Source of the DNA: an uncultured Clostridia bacterium
GTDB taxonomy: Bacteria > Bacillota > Clostridia > Christensenellales > UBA1242
Direction: 5' to 3'
Length of the DNA: 42,774 nt
Assembly (NCBI GenBank): GCA_947598785.1
Contig: CANQFL010000003.1
Span: 1 to 42,774, forward strand
The stretch's first letter is position 1, and each line of letters begins with the position of its first letter. Under the pieces are notes generated by a model. The model ran no database searches. It had not been told where the DNA came from and worked only from the letters and a program-made list of their open reading frames with translations. Positions 29,225 to 38,511 of this stretch are shown piece after piece. Both the position numbers and the translations under genes were made by a program.

Positions 29225-30088
29225 ATGAGTAAATTTGAAGACATAAAAATAAAATCAATAAAAGGGCTAAAACAACCTACTATTTATTATTTCTTAAAAG
29301 AAAATAGTTTTTCAGAACATTATATTAAAAATCTTAGAAATATCTCAGGTAGTATATTTTTAAATGGAATTAAAACTACTATTCGAGAAAAAATTAAAGT
29401 TGGAGATGTAATAAGTATTTCAACAAGTCCTAACAAAAAAACCGATATCTTGTTATGTGATGGAGATATAAAAATTTTATATGAAGATGACGATTATTTG
29501 ATTGTATTTAAACCTCATAACCTTGCTTGCATTCCAACCCGTTCTCATTATACACAAAATTTAGGTGGACAAATTTGCAAATATATGTCCACTAAAGATG
29601 AAAACTTTGTATTACGAATCATTAATCGTCTAGATAAAGAAACAGCTGGAATTGTTATAATTGCAAAAAATATAATATCACGAAATTCTATAAAGAATAT
29701 TTATAAAGAATATCATGCTCTTTGCAGTGGAATTTTAAAAGAAGATGAAATAACAATCAATGAACCAATTGAAACAGTCACTATAAACGGAATAAATCAA
29801 ATTAAAAGAATAGTTTCTGAAAATGGTAAACCGGCAATAACACATGTTAAAGTTTTAAAAAGATTTACAAATTCAACACTAATAAGCGTAACATTAGAAA
29901 CAGGCAGAACACATCAAATTCGTGTACATTTATCTCATATTGGACACCCACTAATTGGTGATACATTATATAATCCAGACCAAAACAACATCATAAACCA
30001 TACAATGCTCTTATTAAAAAAAGTATCATTTATTCATTTTAGAACAGGTCAAAAAAAAAGTATTGAAACAGAAGAAACTTTAATTTAA
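29225..30088 (+). CDS. RluA/RluD family pseudouridine synthase
   Basis: INRLDKETAGIVIIAKN; TGRTHQIRVHLSHIGHPLIGDTLY; N-terminal S4-like region. Confidence 0.92.
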   Translation: MSKFEDIKIKSIKGLKQPTIYYFLKENSFSEHYIKNLRNISGSIFLNGIKTTIREKIKVGDVISISTSPNKKTDILLCDGDIKILYEDDDYLIVFKPHNLACIPTRSHYTQNLGGQICKYMSTKDENFVLRIINRLDKETAGIVIIAKNIISRNSIKNIYKEYHALCSGILKEDEITINEPIETVTINGINQIKRIVSENGKPAITHVKVLKRFTNSTLISVTLETGRTHQIRVHLSHIGHPLIGDTLYNPDQNNIINHTMLLLKKVSFIHFRTGQKKSIETEETLI

Positions 30089-30096
30089 AATAAAAA

Positions 30097-30120
30097 ACCT
30101 GTAAAATTTACAGGTCTTTT
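30097..30120. terminator. Rho-independent terminator, possibly bidirectional
   Basis: acctgtaaaatttacaggt followed by cttttatt; A-run on the other side. Confidence 0.7.
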
Positions 30121-30134
30121 ATTGGATAGGTTGA

Positions 30135-30299
30135 CTATTTGCAAGCCTTAGCAGAACTAGATTTTTTTCCACTGCAACTACAACTAGCACTCTTTTTAGA
30201 AGAAGATGCTTTTGAAGAAGTTTTAGAAGATGTCATTTCTTTTCCTGCTTCAACATTTTTTGTTGATGCTTGGTTTTTAGCCTTTTTTCTTCCAAACAT
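30135..30299 (-). CDS. Small basic Ser/Lys/Ala/Cys-rich protein (54 aa), not in ORF track
   Basis: Minus strand: GGAGG RBS ~7 nt before ATG; MFGRKKAKNQASTKNVEAGKEMTSSKTSSKASSSKKSASCSCSGKKSSSAKACK*. Confidence 0.65.
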   Translation of the reverse strand: MFGRKKAKNQASTKNVEAGKEMTSSKTSSKASSSKKSASCSCSGKKSSSAKACK

Positions 30300-30469
30300 A
30301 GCCTTACCTCCATTTTTTCAAGGTACATAACCTTGTTATTTATATTTTGTCTATTAAGTCGAATATTATACAATATTTGATTAAATTCTTTTCAATTAAT
30401 TTCCCAAAGAATTTAACAAAAAAAACAATAAAAAACATATGCAAAGGATATTTACATAAAAGATGTAAA

Positions 30470-30496
30470 AAAAACAAGAGAAACACTCTTGTTTTT
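30470..30496 (-). terminator. Rho-independent terminator after the DUF1292 gene
   Basis: aaaaacaagag-aaaca-ctcttgttttt with T-run on the minus strand. Confidence 0.7.
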
Positions 30497-30501
30497 AAAT
30501 T

Positions 30502-30891
30502 TTATTTCTTATTAGGCTTTTTTGCTTTATTTGAAGCTTCATCAAGTAAATCATAATATTCGTCAAAAACGTCCATAGCTACCTTTTCATCAGCTTCAAC
30601 CATAAGAACAGGGTCTTGACCTTCTCTTTCTTGAACATAGAAGACAATAGCTTCATCGTCTTTAACATTCTCAATTTTATCAATAGGTTTTAAAACACAA
30701 TATAATTTATCGTTATAAGGAATTACAGCAATTTGTTCAAAAGATAATTTCTTTCCATTTCCATCCATTAAAACGATAGGGTCCTTATTATCTTCATCCA
30801 TAAGCACATCAATAATATTATAACTTGCTTGTTCCTCAGCTTGAACTTTTTTTGAAACTTCTTCAACTTTTTGAACTTTTTTCTTATCCAT
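30502..30891 (-). CDS. DUF1292 family protein
   Basis: Acidic ~130 aa protein directly downstream of ruvX; pattern VLMDGNGKKLSFEQIAVIPYNDKLYCVLKPID. Confidence 0.8.
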   Translation of the reverse strand: MDKKKVQKVEEVSKKVQAEEQASYNIIDVLMDEDNKDPIVLMDGNGKKLSFEQIAVIPYNDKLYCVLKPIDKIENVKDDEAIVFYVQEREGQDPVLMVEADEKVAMDVFDEYYDLLDEASNKAKKPNKK

Positions 30892-30902
30892 AACCTTCTC
30901 CT

Positions 30903-31328
30903 TTACTTTTTTAAGTTTTCATCAAGATAATTTTGCAATATAATTTGAGCTGAAACCTTATCCAAAAATTCCTTTCTTTTTTCCCATTTGATTTTTGCCT
31001 CTTTTAGCAATTCCTCAGCCTCATAAGATGTATATCTTTCATCTTGAAAAGCAATATTAACTCCTGTGAGTTTTTGCAACTTGTCAGCGAATTGCCTAAC
31101 AGTTTGACACATTTCACTTTCTTCGCCATCTGTCTTAAGAGGTAACCCCAAAACAACTGTGTCAACATTATGAGTTTTAATCAAATTAGCAAAATAATCC
31201 AAATCTTTTTCTTCGGTTTGAGTTTTATAGATATGGTCAGCAGAAGCGATAGTGCAAGTCAAGTCAGAAAACGCCACTCCTATACGTGCTTTACCATAAT
31301 CCAAACACATTTTTCTCGTATATTGCAT
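30903..31328 (-). CDS. ruvX: Holliday junction resolvase-like YqgF/RuvX
   Basis: CLDYGKARIGVAFSD; VVLGLPLKTDGEES; FQDERYTSYEAEELL. Confidence 0.94.
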   Translation of the reverse strand: MQYTRKMCLDYGKARIGVAFSDLTCTIASADHIYKTQTEEKDLDYFANLIKTHNVDTVVLGLPLKTDGEESEMCQTVRQFADKLQKLTGVNIAFQDERYTSYEAEELLKEAKIKWEKRKEFLDKVSAQIILQNYLDENLKK

Positions 31329-31403
31329 ATATCACCATAATTATTTTATCTAATTTAAAAAAAATAGTCAAATAAAATACAAACAAAATTCAAATAATGG
31401 AAA

Positions 31404-33899
31404 CTATTTACATTCAAATAAATTTTGCCCACAAGAAACAGAAACGGTAAGAGGAACAGTAAAATGGCAAATATTTTCCATTGTATCTTTTAAAATCGTT
31501 TTAACCATATCAACTTCATTGCTTGGAGCATCAATAATAAGTTCATCATGAATTTGTAAAATGACATGACTTTGCAGACCTTTTAATTTTTTAGAAACCT
31601 CAATCATAGCCAACTTAATCACATCAGAAGCAGTCCCCTGAAGAGGCATATTCATAGCAACTCTTTCTCCAAACTTTCTTACATTTGAATTAGAAGATTT
31701 GATTTCTGGAATATGTCTAATTCTTCCAAAATAGGATTTTATATAAGAGAACTCTTTAGCAAAATCAACATTTTTATCCATAAAAGTTTTAATTTTAGGA
31801 TAACGTTCAAAATAACTTTCAATATATGATTTAGCCTTCAAGCGAGATGTCTTAATATTTTGAGAAAGACCATAATCACTAATTCCATAAATAATTCCAA
31901 AATTAACAGCTTTCGCATCACGTCTTTGAGCACTAGTAACTTGATTGACATCTACGCCAAAAATTTCGCTTGCAGTTTTAGTATGAATATCAATGCCATG
32001 ACGATAAGCTTCAATCATGCTTTCTTCATCAGCTAGGTTTGCAAGCAACCTTAGTTCAATTTGATTATAGTCAGCAGAAATAATTTGTCCATTGGTATAT
32101 TTTGAGATAAAAATTTTTCTTAAATTTCTACCTTCTTCATCACGCGTAGGGATATTTTGCAAATTAGGTTCAGAGCTTGATAGACGACCTGTAGAAGTAA
32201 GAGTTTGATTAAAAATAGTGTGAATTACATCACCAGAAGATTTACAAATATTTTTATAAACATTAATGTAAGTGCTAACAAGTTTGCTAAGTTTACGATA
32301 AGAAATTATCAAATCAACAATATCATGTTGCCAACGGATATCGTCAAGGACTGCAAAATTAGTGGACTGTTTTTTATTATTAAAAGATTTTAGTCCAAGT
32401 TTTTCAAATAGAATATTAGCGACTTGTTTAGGAGAATTAATATTAAAATTTTCCCCTGCAAGTTGATAAATTTTTTGAGTCAAATCAGCAAGTTCGCTAG
32501 AATATTTTTCGTCCAAAACGTCAAGCATAGATTTATCAATTCTAAACCCCTCATCTTCCATATCGACTAAAACATTTACAAGAGGAATTTCAATATTATT
32601 GTATATATTATCAACTTTATCATCTATCATTTTCTTTTCTAAAGAAGTTTTTTCGTTGATGTATTCGTTTACAGAAATTTCAGGTAATTTAGGCAGCCCT
32701 GCATACAAAACATATCTTGCAATTTCGATATCAAAAAAATTAACTAAATCAATATTTATTTTTTTTAAAGTTTTAATATCTTCTTTAGCAGAAGAAGTAA
32801 TTTTAACAATATCTTTATTTTCAAAAATATTTTTCAATTTTAGCAACATTTCATTTGTATCAACAATTGGAGAGAATAAATCAATTTCTTTTTTTACATA
32901 AAAAATATCTTCTCCGTTAATAGCAAATTCCATTTTTTTTAAATCAAAGCAAAATACATTTTTAATATTTTTTATTAGTTCATCTATAACATTCAAATTT
33001 TCAATACAAATCCTATTTGCTTGTGTTTTATTAGAATGGACACCATCATTAAATAATTCTTTTCTATTAGTCAAACTCCTAAAATCCCAATTTTCAAAAA
33101 AGTCACGGAGTTGTTGAGAAAATGGAAATTGATACTGACATTCTTCTAAATTAAAACCGATTTCACAGTCAGTTTTAATAGTTGCTAATTTTTTTGACAT
33201 AACGCAAGACGAATAACCATTTTGCAATTTTTCTTTTAACTTTCCAGAAATTTCATCAATATGTAAATAAATGTTTTCTACATTATCATATTGTTCAAGC
33301 AAAGATAAAGCCGTTTTTTCACCTACTCCTGGAACACCTGGAATGTTATCTGATGCATCTCCCATAAGTGCTTTCAAGTCAATTATTCCACTAGGTTTTA
33401 AATGGTATTTTTCAAATAAACTTTTTTCATTAAAAACTTCAATTTCTGTAACACCCTTACGTGTCAACCAAACGGTAGTATTATCATCAATAAGTTGTAA
33501 AAGGTCCCTATCCCCTGAAACCAAGATAGTTTCTAAATTAGGAGTTTCTGAAAGAGTACCAATAATATCATCGGCTTCAATACCAGCGAACTCAAAAATT
33601 TTTATTCCCATAGTTTTAAGTAATTCTTTAATGATTGGAAATTGAGCCACTAAATCTGGAGGGGTTTCCTTTCTTTTAGCCTTATAACCTTCAAAAATAT
33701 CATTTCTAAAAGTTTTTCTTGCATGGTCAAAAGCGACAGCAAAATACTTTGGTTTTTGTTCTGTAATAAGCTTAACAATTAAATTAGCGAAACCAAATAC
33801 AGCCCCTGAAGGTTGTTTATCATGATTAGATAAATAAGGCATAGCATAATATGCCCTATTAGCCAAACTATTTCCGTCAATAATAATAAACTTATCCAA
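31404..33899 (-). CDS. polA: DNA polymerase I
   Basis: N-terminal 5'-3' exonuclease; family A polymerase motifs STGRLSSSEPNLQNIPTR, SADYNQIELRLLAN, RRDAKAVNFGIIYGIS, QIHDELI. Confidence 0.97.
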   Translation of the reverse strand: MDKFIIIDGNSLANRAYYAMPYLSNHDKQPSGAVFGFANLIVKLITEQKPKYFAVAFDHARKTFRNDIFEGYKAKRKETPPDLVAQFPIIKELLKTMGIKIFEFAGIEADDIIGTLSETPNLETILVSGDRDLLQLIDDNTTVWLTRKGVTEIEVFNEKSLFEKYHLKPSGIIDLKALMGDASDNIPGVPGVGEKTALSLLEQYDNVENIYLHIDEISGKLKEKLQNGYSSCVMSKKLATIKTDCEIGFNLEECQYQFPFSQQLRDFFENWDFRSLTNRKELFNDGVHSNKTQANRICIENLNVIDELIKNIKNVFCFDLKKMEFAINGEDIFYVKKEIDLFSPIVDTNEMLLKLKNIFENKDIVKITSSAKEDIKTLKKINIDLVNFFDIEIARYVLYAGLPKLPEISVNEYINEKTSLEKKMIDDKVDNIYNNIEIPLVNVLVDMEDEGFRIDKSMLDVLDEKYSSELADLTQKIYQLAGENFNINSPKQVANILFEKLGLKSFNNKKQSTNFAVLDDIRWQHDIVDLIISYRKLSKLVSTYINVYKNICKSSGDVIHTIFNQTLTSTGRLSSSEPNLQNIPTRDEEGRNLRKIFISKYTNGQIISADYNQIELRLLANLADEESMIEAYRHGIDIHTKTASEIFGVDVNQVTSAQRRDAKAVNFGIIYGISDYGLSQNIKTSRLKAKSYIESYFERYPKIKTFMDKNVDFAKEFSYIKSYFGRIRHIPEIKSSNSNVRKFGERVAMNMPLQGTASDVIKLAMIEVSKKLKGLQSHVILQIHDELIIDAPSNEVDMVKTILKDTMENICHFTVPLTVSVSCGQNLFECK

Positions 33900-33912
33900 G
33901 ATAAACTCTCAA

Positions 33913-34254
33913 TTATAATTTTAACATAGCAATAATTGCTTCAGTTTGTTCTTTTCCACCAAAAAGTTTATAAATGAAATCAGGTGCAGCTAAAACAATA
34001 ACATAAAAAACAATAGCAACAATCAAAACAATGAAGAAAACTGTTTTTAATGGATTAGGACTTCCTGCAAAATTTACTAATGCAAAACAGAAAATAATTG
34101 CAATGCCCCCAAATCTAACTATAAAATTAAAAATTTCAGTAAAGCCACCCATATCAGGATTCCAATTTGTTTTTACTCTCAAAACATCTACAATAAGGAA
34201 ACAGATATATGCAACCGAAACCATAGATAGAATTGTATAAAGTAATTTTTTCAT
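33913..34254 (-). CDS. Small multi-TM membrane protein, unknown function (113 aa)
   Basis: About three hydrophobic helices; lies between polA and the phage-derived operon terminator. Confidence 0.6.
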   Translation of the reverse strand: MKKLLYTILSMVSVAYICFLIVDVLRVKTNWNPDMGGFTEIFNFIVRFGGIAIIFCFALVNFAGSPNPLKTVFFIVLIVAIVFYVIVLAAPDFIYKLFGGKEQTEAIIAMLKL

Positions 34255-34332
34255 AAAATATTCTCCTTTTCTTATTCTTGATTTAATAATATCATATTAA
34301 AAACATAAAAACAAGTGTTTTTAATATATAAA

Positions 34333-34377
34333 TATAAAAAAAAGAAGAATCACGCTAATTTTGCGCAATTCTTCTTT
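34333..34377 (-). terminator. Terminator at the end of the phage-derived operon
   Basis: aaagaagaat (34341-34350) / attcttcttt (34368-34377) with T8 on the minus strand. Confidence 0.75.
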
Positions 34378-34403
34378 GTATATTTATACATTATTTATTA
34401 TAT

Positions 34404-34661
34404 TTATTCACTTTTGTTTTTATCTATATCTTCATCATCAGATGTATCATCACTTTTGTCATTATTATCAGATTTACTATTCATACTTACGATACCTAAA
34501 ACAACAAATAGACCAGCAATAGACATAATACAATCTTCAACAATTTTGTTTTCAACTGTAAAGCCAAATAATTTACCAAATGAAGTTAATAAAATAACAA
34601 TAGCAGATGACAAGCTGACCCAAAAACTATAGTTCTTGAATTTATCAAAGAAGTTCTTCAT
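34404..34661 (-). CDS. Phage holin-like membrane protein
   Basis: MKNFFDKFKNYSFWVSLSSAIVILLTSFGKLFGFTVENKIVEDCIMSIAGLFVVLGIVSMNSK; resembles small phage holins found in Firmicutes. Confidence 0.7.
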   Translation of the reverse strand: MKNFFDKFKNYSFWVSLSSAIVILLTSFGKLFGFTVENKIVEDCIMSIAGLFVVLGIVSMNSKSDNNDKSDDTSDDEDIDKNKSE

Positions 34662-34878
34662 ATTCATCTCCATTTTTAAGAAAATCTTTTATTTCTTTTA
34701 AATCTTGTTTAACATCATTTAAAGTTTGCAAAAGAACAGTTAATTCTTGAATTGTTTGTTGGTATTTTGTTTCACGTTTAGAACTATCTTTAAGTTGATA
34801 ACAAAACAGCCAAACAAAGAGAATTGCGAACACGCCATTGCTTACCACAATGCTAATAATTTCATTCCAAATTTCCAT
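34645..34878 (-). CDS. BhlA/UviB-type holin-like protein
   Basis: Single N-terminal TM then charged coiled region: SNGVFAILFVWLFCYQLKDSSKRETKYQQTIQELTVLLQTLNDVKQDLKEIKDFL. Confidence 0.75.
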   Translation of the reverse strand: MEIWNEIISIVVSNGVFAILFVWLFCYQLKDSSKRETKYQQTIQELTVLLQTLNDVKQDLKEIKDFLKNGDEYEELL

Positions 34879-34965
34879 AACATTTCAAATTCCTTTTGAT
34901 TGTTTTATAATCATCGATTAAGATTTTTTTTAAAAAGAAATTAGTCATATCAACAAAATGACAAA

Positions 34966-36471
34966 TCATTGCAAAACATCAAAAACAATCATAGGTTTTT
35001 GAATATCACATTGATTTTCATTAGTTTTAAAAGAAAATTGGAAATTTTTTCCATAAATACAAACAGAAATACGTTGTTCATTAGGATTTCCAGTGAATTT
35101 ATAAACCTTAGTTTCTTCGTCAGATTTGATTTCAATTTCACAGTTAAATTTAGAGATTATAATGATTTCCTTAATTTTTTTACGCTTTGATTTATAACCT
35201 AAGTCTGTAAAAAAAGAAGTCCAACATTTATCAGTAACATTTTCAAAAATCGAGCCATTATAAACAAGTTCCCCTACCCTTTGTTTAAAATTATCGGTAT
35301 TGAAACACGCACAAAGTTTACTAAAATAAGGGATATCAATAGCTAAAATTTTTAATATATCAACACCCCTTAAAAGATTCAATTTAAAATTGTTAATATC
35401 TATTTCAAACAAAACATTATTTACATAACTTTGATTTTCGCAACCGACAACATTATCGTCATTAAAATTACATTTAGTAGCGTAATAATATTTTCCATTG
35501 AGGCAAGCAGAAGAAGCAAATTTATTATCAAGATTTTTAAAATAGACATCATAATCAGAAGCTATTTTATTAACTGAATTTCCATTGAAAGCATAAAGAC
35601 CATCTCTAGTCATAAAAAAGATATTTTCTCCACAAAGACAGACTGAATTTTCATAAATTCTAGAAGCAGAATTATAAAGATGAGTGAAGGAAAAATCTTT
35701 AGTAGAAGAATAAATAGAAATTTTAGTGATGCCATATTCTCTGAATAAATATACATAATCATTGAAGGCAATAACTTTATTGAAAGAACCGACATTATCT
35801 AAAAATTCAATAGTGTTATTTTCTTCATCTTCCCATTCTAAAAGGTTTGTATTACTTTTATAAATGAGCATATTACGGTTTGTGTTTGTAATTCCAAAAA
35901 ATTTATCATAATGTACAGCACATGAAATTATAGGTGGAATATTTTCATATAGAGAAGCTGTTACGCTTGTAATAGCAAGCATACCCTCCTTAGAAAAGAA
36001 AAGGCAAGCATCTTTACCACTGATACGATAAAGGCATTGATAAATAGGAAAGCTTTTTAAGGCAGTAGATTGAGGCCAAACCATACCCTCAAACTCATCA
36101 ATCAGAGGTAAACTCCAAATTTTGAATTTAGTATCAATCAGCATAAGGTTATAGAAATAAGAATTTGAGTCAGGTTGAAACCATCTATCAAGCCAAATTC
36201 CCTTAATAACATCAATATCTTCTGCAAAATTCGCAGTATGGCAATCTTGTAAATTATCAATAGAAGCTGGAATTGCCAAGTCCTGAAAACCTAGACCTGT
36301 TTTTAACGCGCCATTTACATAAGAAAGGTTATAAAAAGATTTACATTCGTTAGCATTTTTAAGTTGGTCGTCTAAATCAGAAACGACACCAGCGTCAAAG
36401 ATAGAGAAAATCAAATTTTTTTCATTTGATTTTTTATGTTTTTTAATATTCTTGTAAAAAATCAAAACCAA
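34966..36471 (-). CDS. Phage-associated 501-aa protein, possibly a tail/connector-stabilising or propeller-like protein
   Basis: Position after the head-connector gene; repeated beta-rich hydrophobic/aromatic segments such as KIWSLPLIDEF, FFMTRDGLYAFNGNSVNKIASDY. Confidence 0.45.
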   Translation of the reverse strand: MVLIFYKNIKKHKKSNEKNLIFSIFDAGVVSDLDDQLKNANECKSFYNLSYVNGALKTGLGFQDLAIPASIDNLQDCHTANFAEDIDVIKGIWLDRWFQPDSNSYFYNLMLIDTKFKIWSLPLIDEFEGMVWPQSTALKSFPIYQCLYRISGKDACLFFSKEGMLAITSVTASLYENIPPIISCAVHYDKFFGITNTNRNMLIYKSNTNLLEWEDEENNTIEFLDNVGSFNKVIAFNDYVYLFREYGITKISIYSSTKDFSFTHLYNSASRIYENSVCLCGENIFFMTRDGLYAFNGNSVNKIASDYDVYFKNLDNKFASSACLNGKYYYATKCNFNDDNVVGCENQSYVNNVLFEIDINNFKLNLLRGVDILKILAIDIPYFSKLCACFNTDNFKQRVGELVYNGSIFENVTDKCWTSFFTDLGYKSKRKKIKEIIIISKFNCEIEIKSDEETKVYKFTGNPNEQRISVCIYGKNFQFSFKTNENQCDIQKPMIVFDVLQ

Positions 36472-37022
36472 CCTCTTTTAGGTAGTAAATGTTCACCCTT
36501 TTTACTCCCAATAACAAATAAAGATTGTTTAAACCTTTCTTCCCAAATTTCAGCATCTTCACTAATTCCATCAATTAGAAGGTACTCACTAGCAACACCA
36601 TAGGCATAAATTCTACCAGTAAGACCTCTAACTTTTTCAACTTCATCATCAATATTAAGCACATCAGGCAAATAACTATAAGTAATAGAAGAAGCATTAC
36701 CAACAATTTCTATGTAATTAGAAAAAAGTTTAAATTTAAGATTAACACCATAGCGATTTTTAACAGAATAAACATTTATTAAATTTTTGCTTAAAGAAGA
36801 AAAATTTAATATAGAATTTTTCACAGAAATATTTTCATTAGTAAGAAAAGGGATATATTCACTTGCAATTTCTTGATTAACAAGATTAAAACATCTTAAC
36901 ATTATGTCAATTTTTTCTTGTTCTCTTTCTGAAAAAGTAGGACTTTCAGTTGACAGTTTTTTTTGAAGTTCTTTTTCTCCGACAAAATCACAAACCAAAC
37001 AAATAATTTCTTTAACTTTCAT
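36462..37022 (-). CDS. Head-tail connector/tail-tube-A-like phage protein
   Basis: 186 aa; position after capsid; segment VRGLTGRIYAYGVASEYLLIDGISEDAEIWEERFKQSL. Confidence 0.45.
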   Translation of the reverse strand: MKVKEIICLVCDFVGEKELQKKLSTESPTFSEREQEKIDIMLRCFNLVNQEIASEYIPFLTNENISVKNSILNFSSLSKNLINVYSVKNRYGVNLKFKLFSNYIEIVGNASSITYSYLPDVLNIDDEVEKVRGLTGRIYAYGVASEYLLIDGISEDAEIWEERFKQSLFVIGSKKGEHLLPKRGWF

Positions 37023-37332
37023 AAAGTTTCTCCTTGAAATTATTTAAAACATTTTTAATGTTTGCCTTTTCAAGTTTTTGATTATAAGAATCAATTTCTT
37101 TAAAAATTTCATCGCTATTTTGAACTCTAGTTTTGAGAACATAAAAGACGGAACGTTCATCTAAACAATCAAAAGGAAGCGTAAGACAATAGCTTCCTTT
37201 TTTTTGACCCGAATGATGAAGTTCAAATTTATTCGTATCCAAATTTCTCATAATAAAATAATCGCCATCAATAGCCTTAATTCTGTCAACTATTCCAAGA
37301 CAATCACTTTTTATTTCAAATAATTTTTTCAT
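37012..37332 (-). CDS. Small phage-module protein of unknown function (106 aa)
   Basis: Between the capsid and connector-like genes; KKLFEIKSDCLGIVDRIKAIDGDYFIMRNLDTNKFELHHSGQKKGSYCLTLPFDCLDERS. Confidence 0.55.
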   Translation of the reverse strand: MKKLFEIKSDCLGIVDRIKAIDGDYFIMRNLDTNKFELHHSGQKKGSYCLTLPFDCLDERSVFYVLKTRVQNSDEIFKEIDSYNQKLEKANIKNVLNNFKEKLYES

Positions 37333-37335
37333 AAT

Positions 37336-38499
37336 TTATTCTTTTATAGAAGTTGGAATAGAAACAACATGACCAACACCAGAAGGTTTATGGCAAAGAA
37401 GTTCAGTATATTTAACCAAAGTAGCAGAATAAGAAGGGAAAGAATCATTTTGTTTAAGGACTCTACCGGCTTCATCTTCAAGCCATTTCCAATCGCCAAG
37501 TTCGTAGAAAACCAAATCATCAGTATTGATAAAGTAGCATTCACCTGCGTCAACTTGTTTAGTAGGAACAATAGGAATACCGAAATGAGTTAAAACTTTC
37601 ATACCATCTTCAAGAGTAGTAAATTCAATATTTTTATTATATAAAGTTAAATATTTTTGATAAAGGTTTTTAAGTTCATAAGAGCAGTTAATAAAATTAA
37701 CATTAGTCCCCTTCATTTCAAGTTCGTCAATAATACCTTGCACATATTCTTGGTCAAAAGCATCTGTTTCTTTAGCAGTAATGTTTGTAGCGTTAATATT
37801 AGGTTGAGCACTTCTTGTTACGCCGTACAAAGTAGGATTACTAACAATACCCTTAAGACCGATAATTTCGCTATCTTTAGAGCCATGCATATACATAACG
37901 TCACTAGTAGCAATAGTTTCTAAAGTATCAAGAGTAATAACTTTAGTAGAATAATCAACACTTTTGATTTTAACATTAGAAACTTTAAGGGAAGAATTAT
38001 CTTTAGAATAAATATCAACATACATTCCAGGAGCAATTCCACCGACCTTATCGACAGTAATTGTAGATTCAGTGTTAGTGAGAGTTGCTAAAGTTCCACT
38101 TCCATCTCCGTAAAGCATTCTAGAGAGATTAAAGATGCTAGCTTTTAAAAGAGAATCCATACCGTCTTGAAGAAGGTTAACGAAGGAATTAACATCTGAA
38201 GAAGAGCATCTAATGGCCTTATCGCTAATTTCAAATCTTCCATATAAATTTTTAAGTGGAGCAACGAAAGAAAGGTAAGGAGTTTGAACTCCGTCAGGTA
38301 ATTTAGAAGTTTCAGAACCTGCCATAATACCCCCATTGATACCGATAGGAGCTACAACACGAATTTCTTTACCTATAATATTTCTATTGCTTCTTTTAAT
38401 TCTGCTGAAAAGTGGATTAGTTTTAGTGTTAATTTGGTCAGCAATAACACCCAAATAAACATCTTTAAGAACATTTTCTGCATTAGATAATGTAATCAT
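37336..38499 (-). CDS. Phage major capsid protein (HK97-fold type)
   Basis: 387 aa; SNAENVLKDVYLGVIADQINTKTNPLFSRIKRS...GSETSKLPDGVQTPYLSFVAPLKNLYGRFEISDKAIR; follows portal and scaffold. Confidence 0.85.
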   Translation of the reverse strand: MITLSNAENVLKDVYLGVIADQINTKTNPLFSRIKRSNRNIIGKEIRVVAPIGINGGIMAGSETSKLPDGVQTPYLSFVAPLKNLYGRFEISDKAIRCSSSDVNSFVNLLQDGMDSLLKASIFNLSRMLYGDGSGTLATLTNTESTITVDKVGGIAPGMYVDIYSKDNSSLKVSNVKIKSVDYSTKVITLDTLETIATSDVMYMHGSKDSEIIGLKGIVSNPTLYGVTRSAQPNINATNITAKETDAFDQEYVQGIIDELEMKGTNVNFINCSYELKNLYQKYLTLYNKNIEFTTLEDGMKVLTHFGIPIVPTKQVDAGECYFINTDDLVFYELGDWKWLEDEAGRVLKQNDSFPSYSATLVKYTELLCHKPSGVGHVVSIPTSIKE

Positions 38500-38511
38500 A
38501 AAAAACTCCTT

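Noticed and set aside
30139-30330. 63-aa plus-strand ORF MQALAELDFFPLQLQ...
   Set aside because: It is antisense to the better-supported minus-strand small ORF (GGAGG RBS, coherent composition), and its Phe/Leu richness is the shadow of a Lys/Ser-rich frame.
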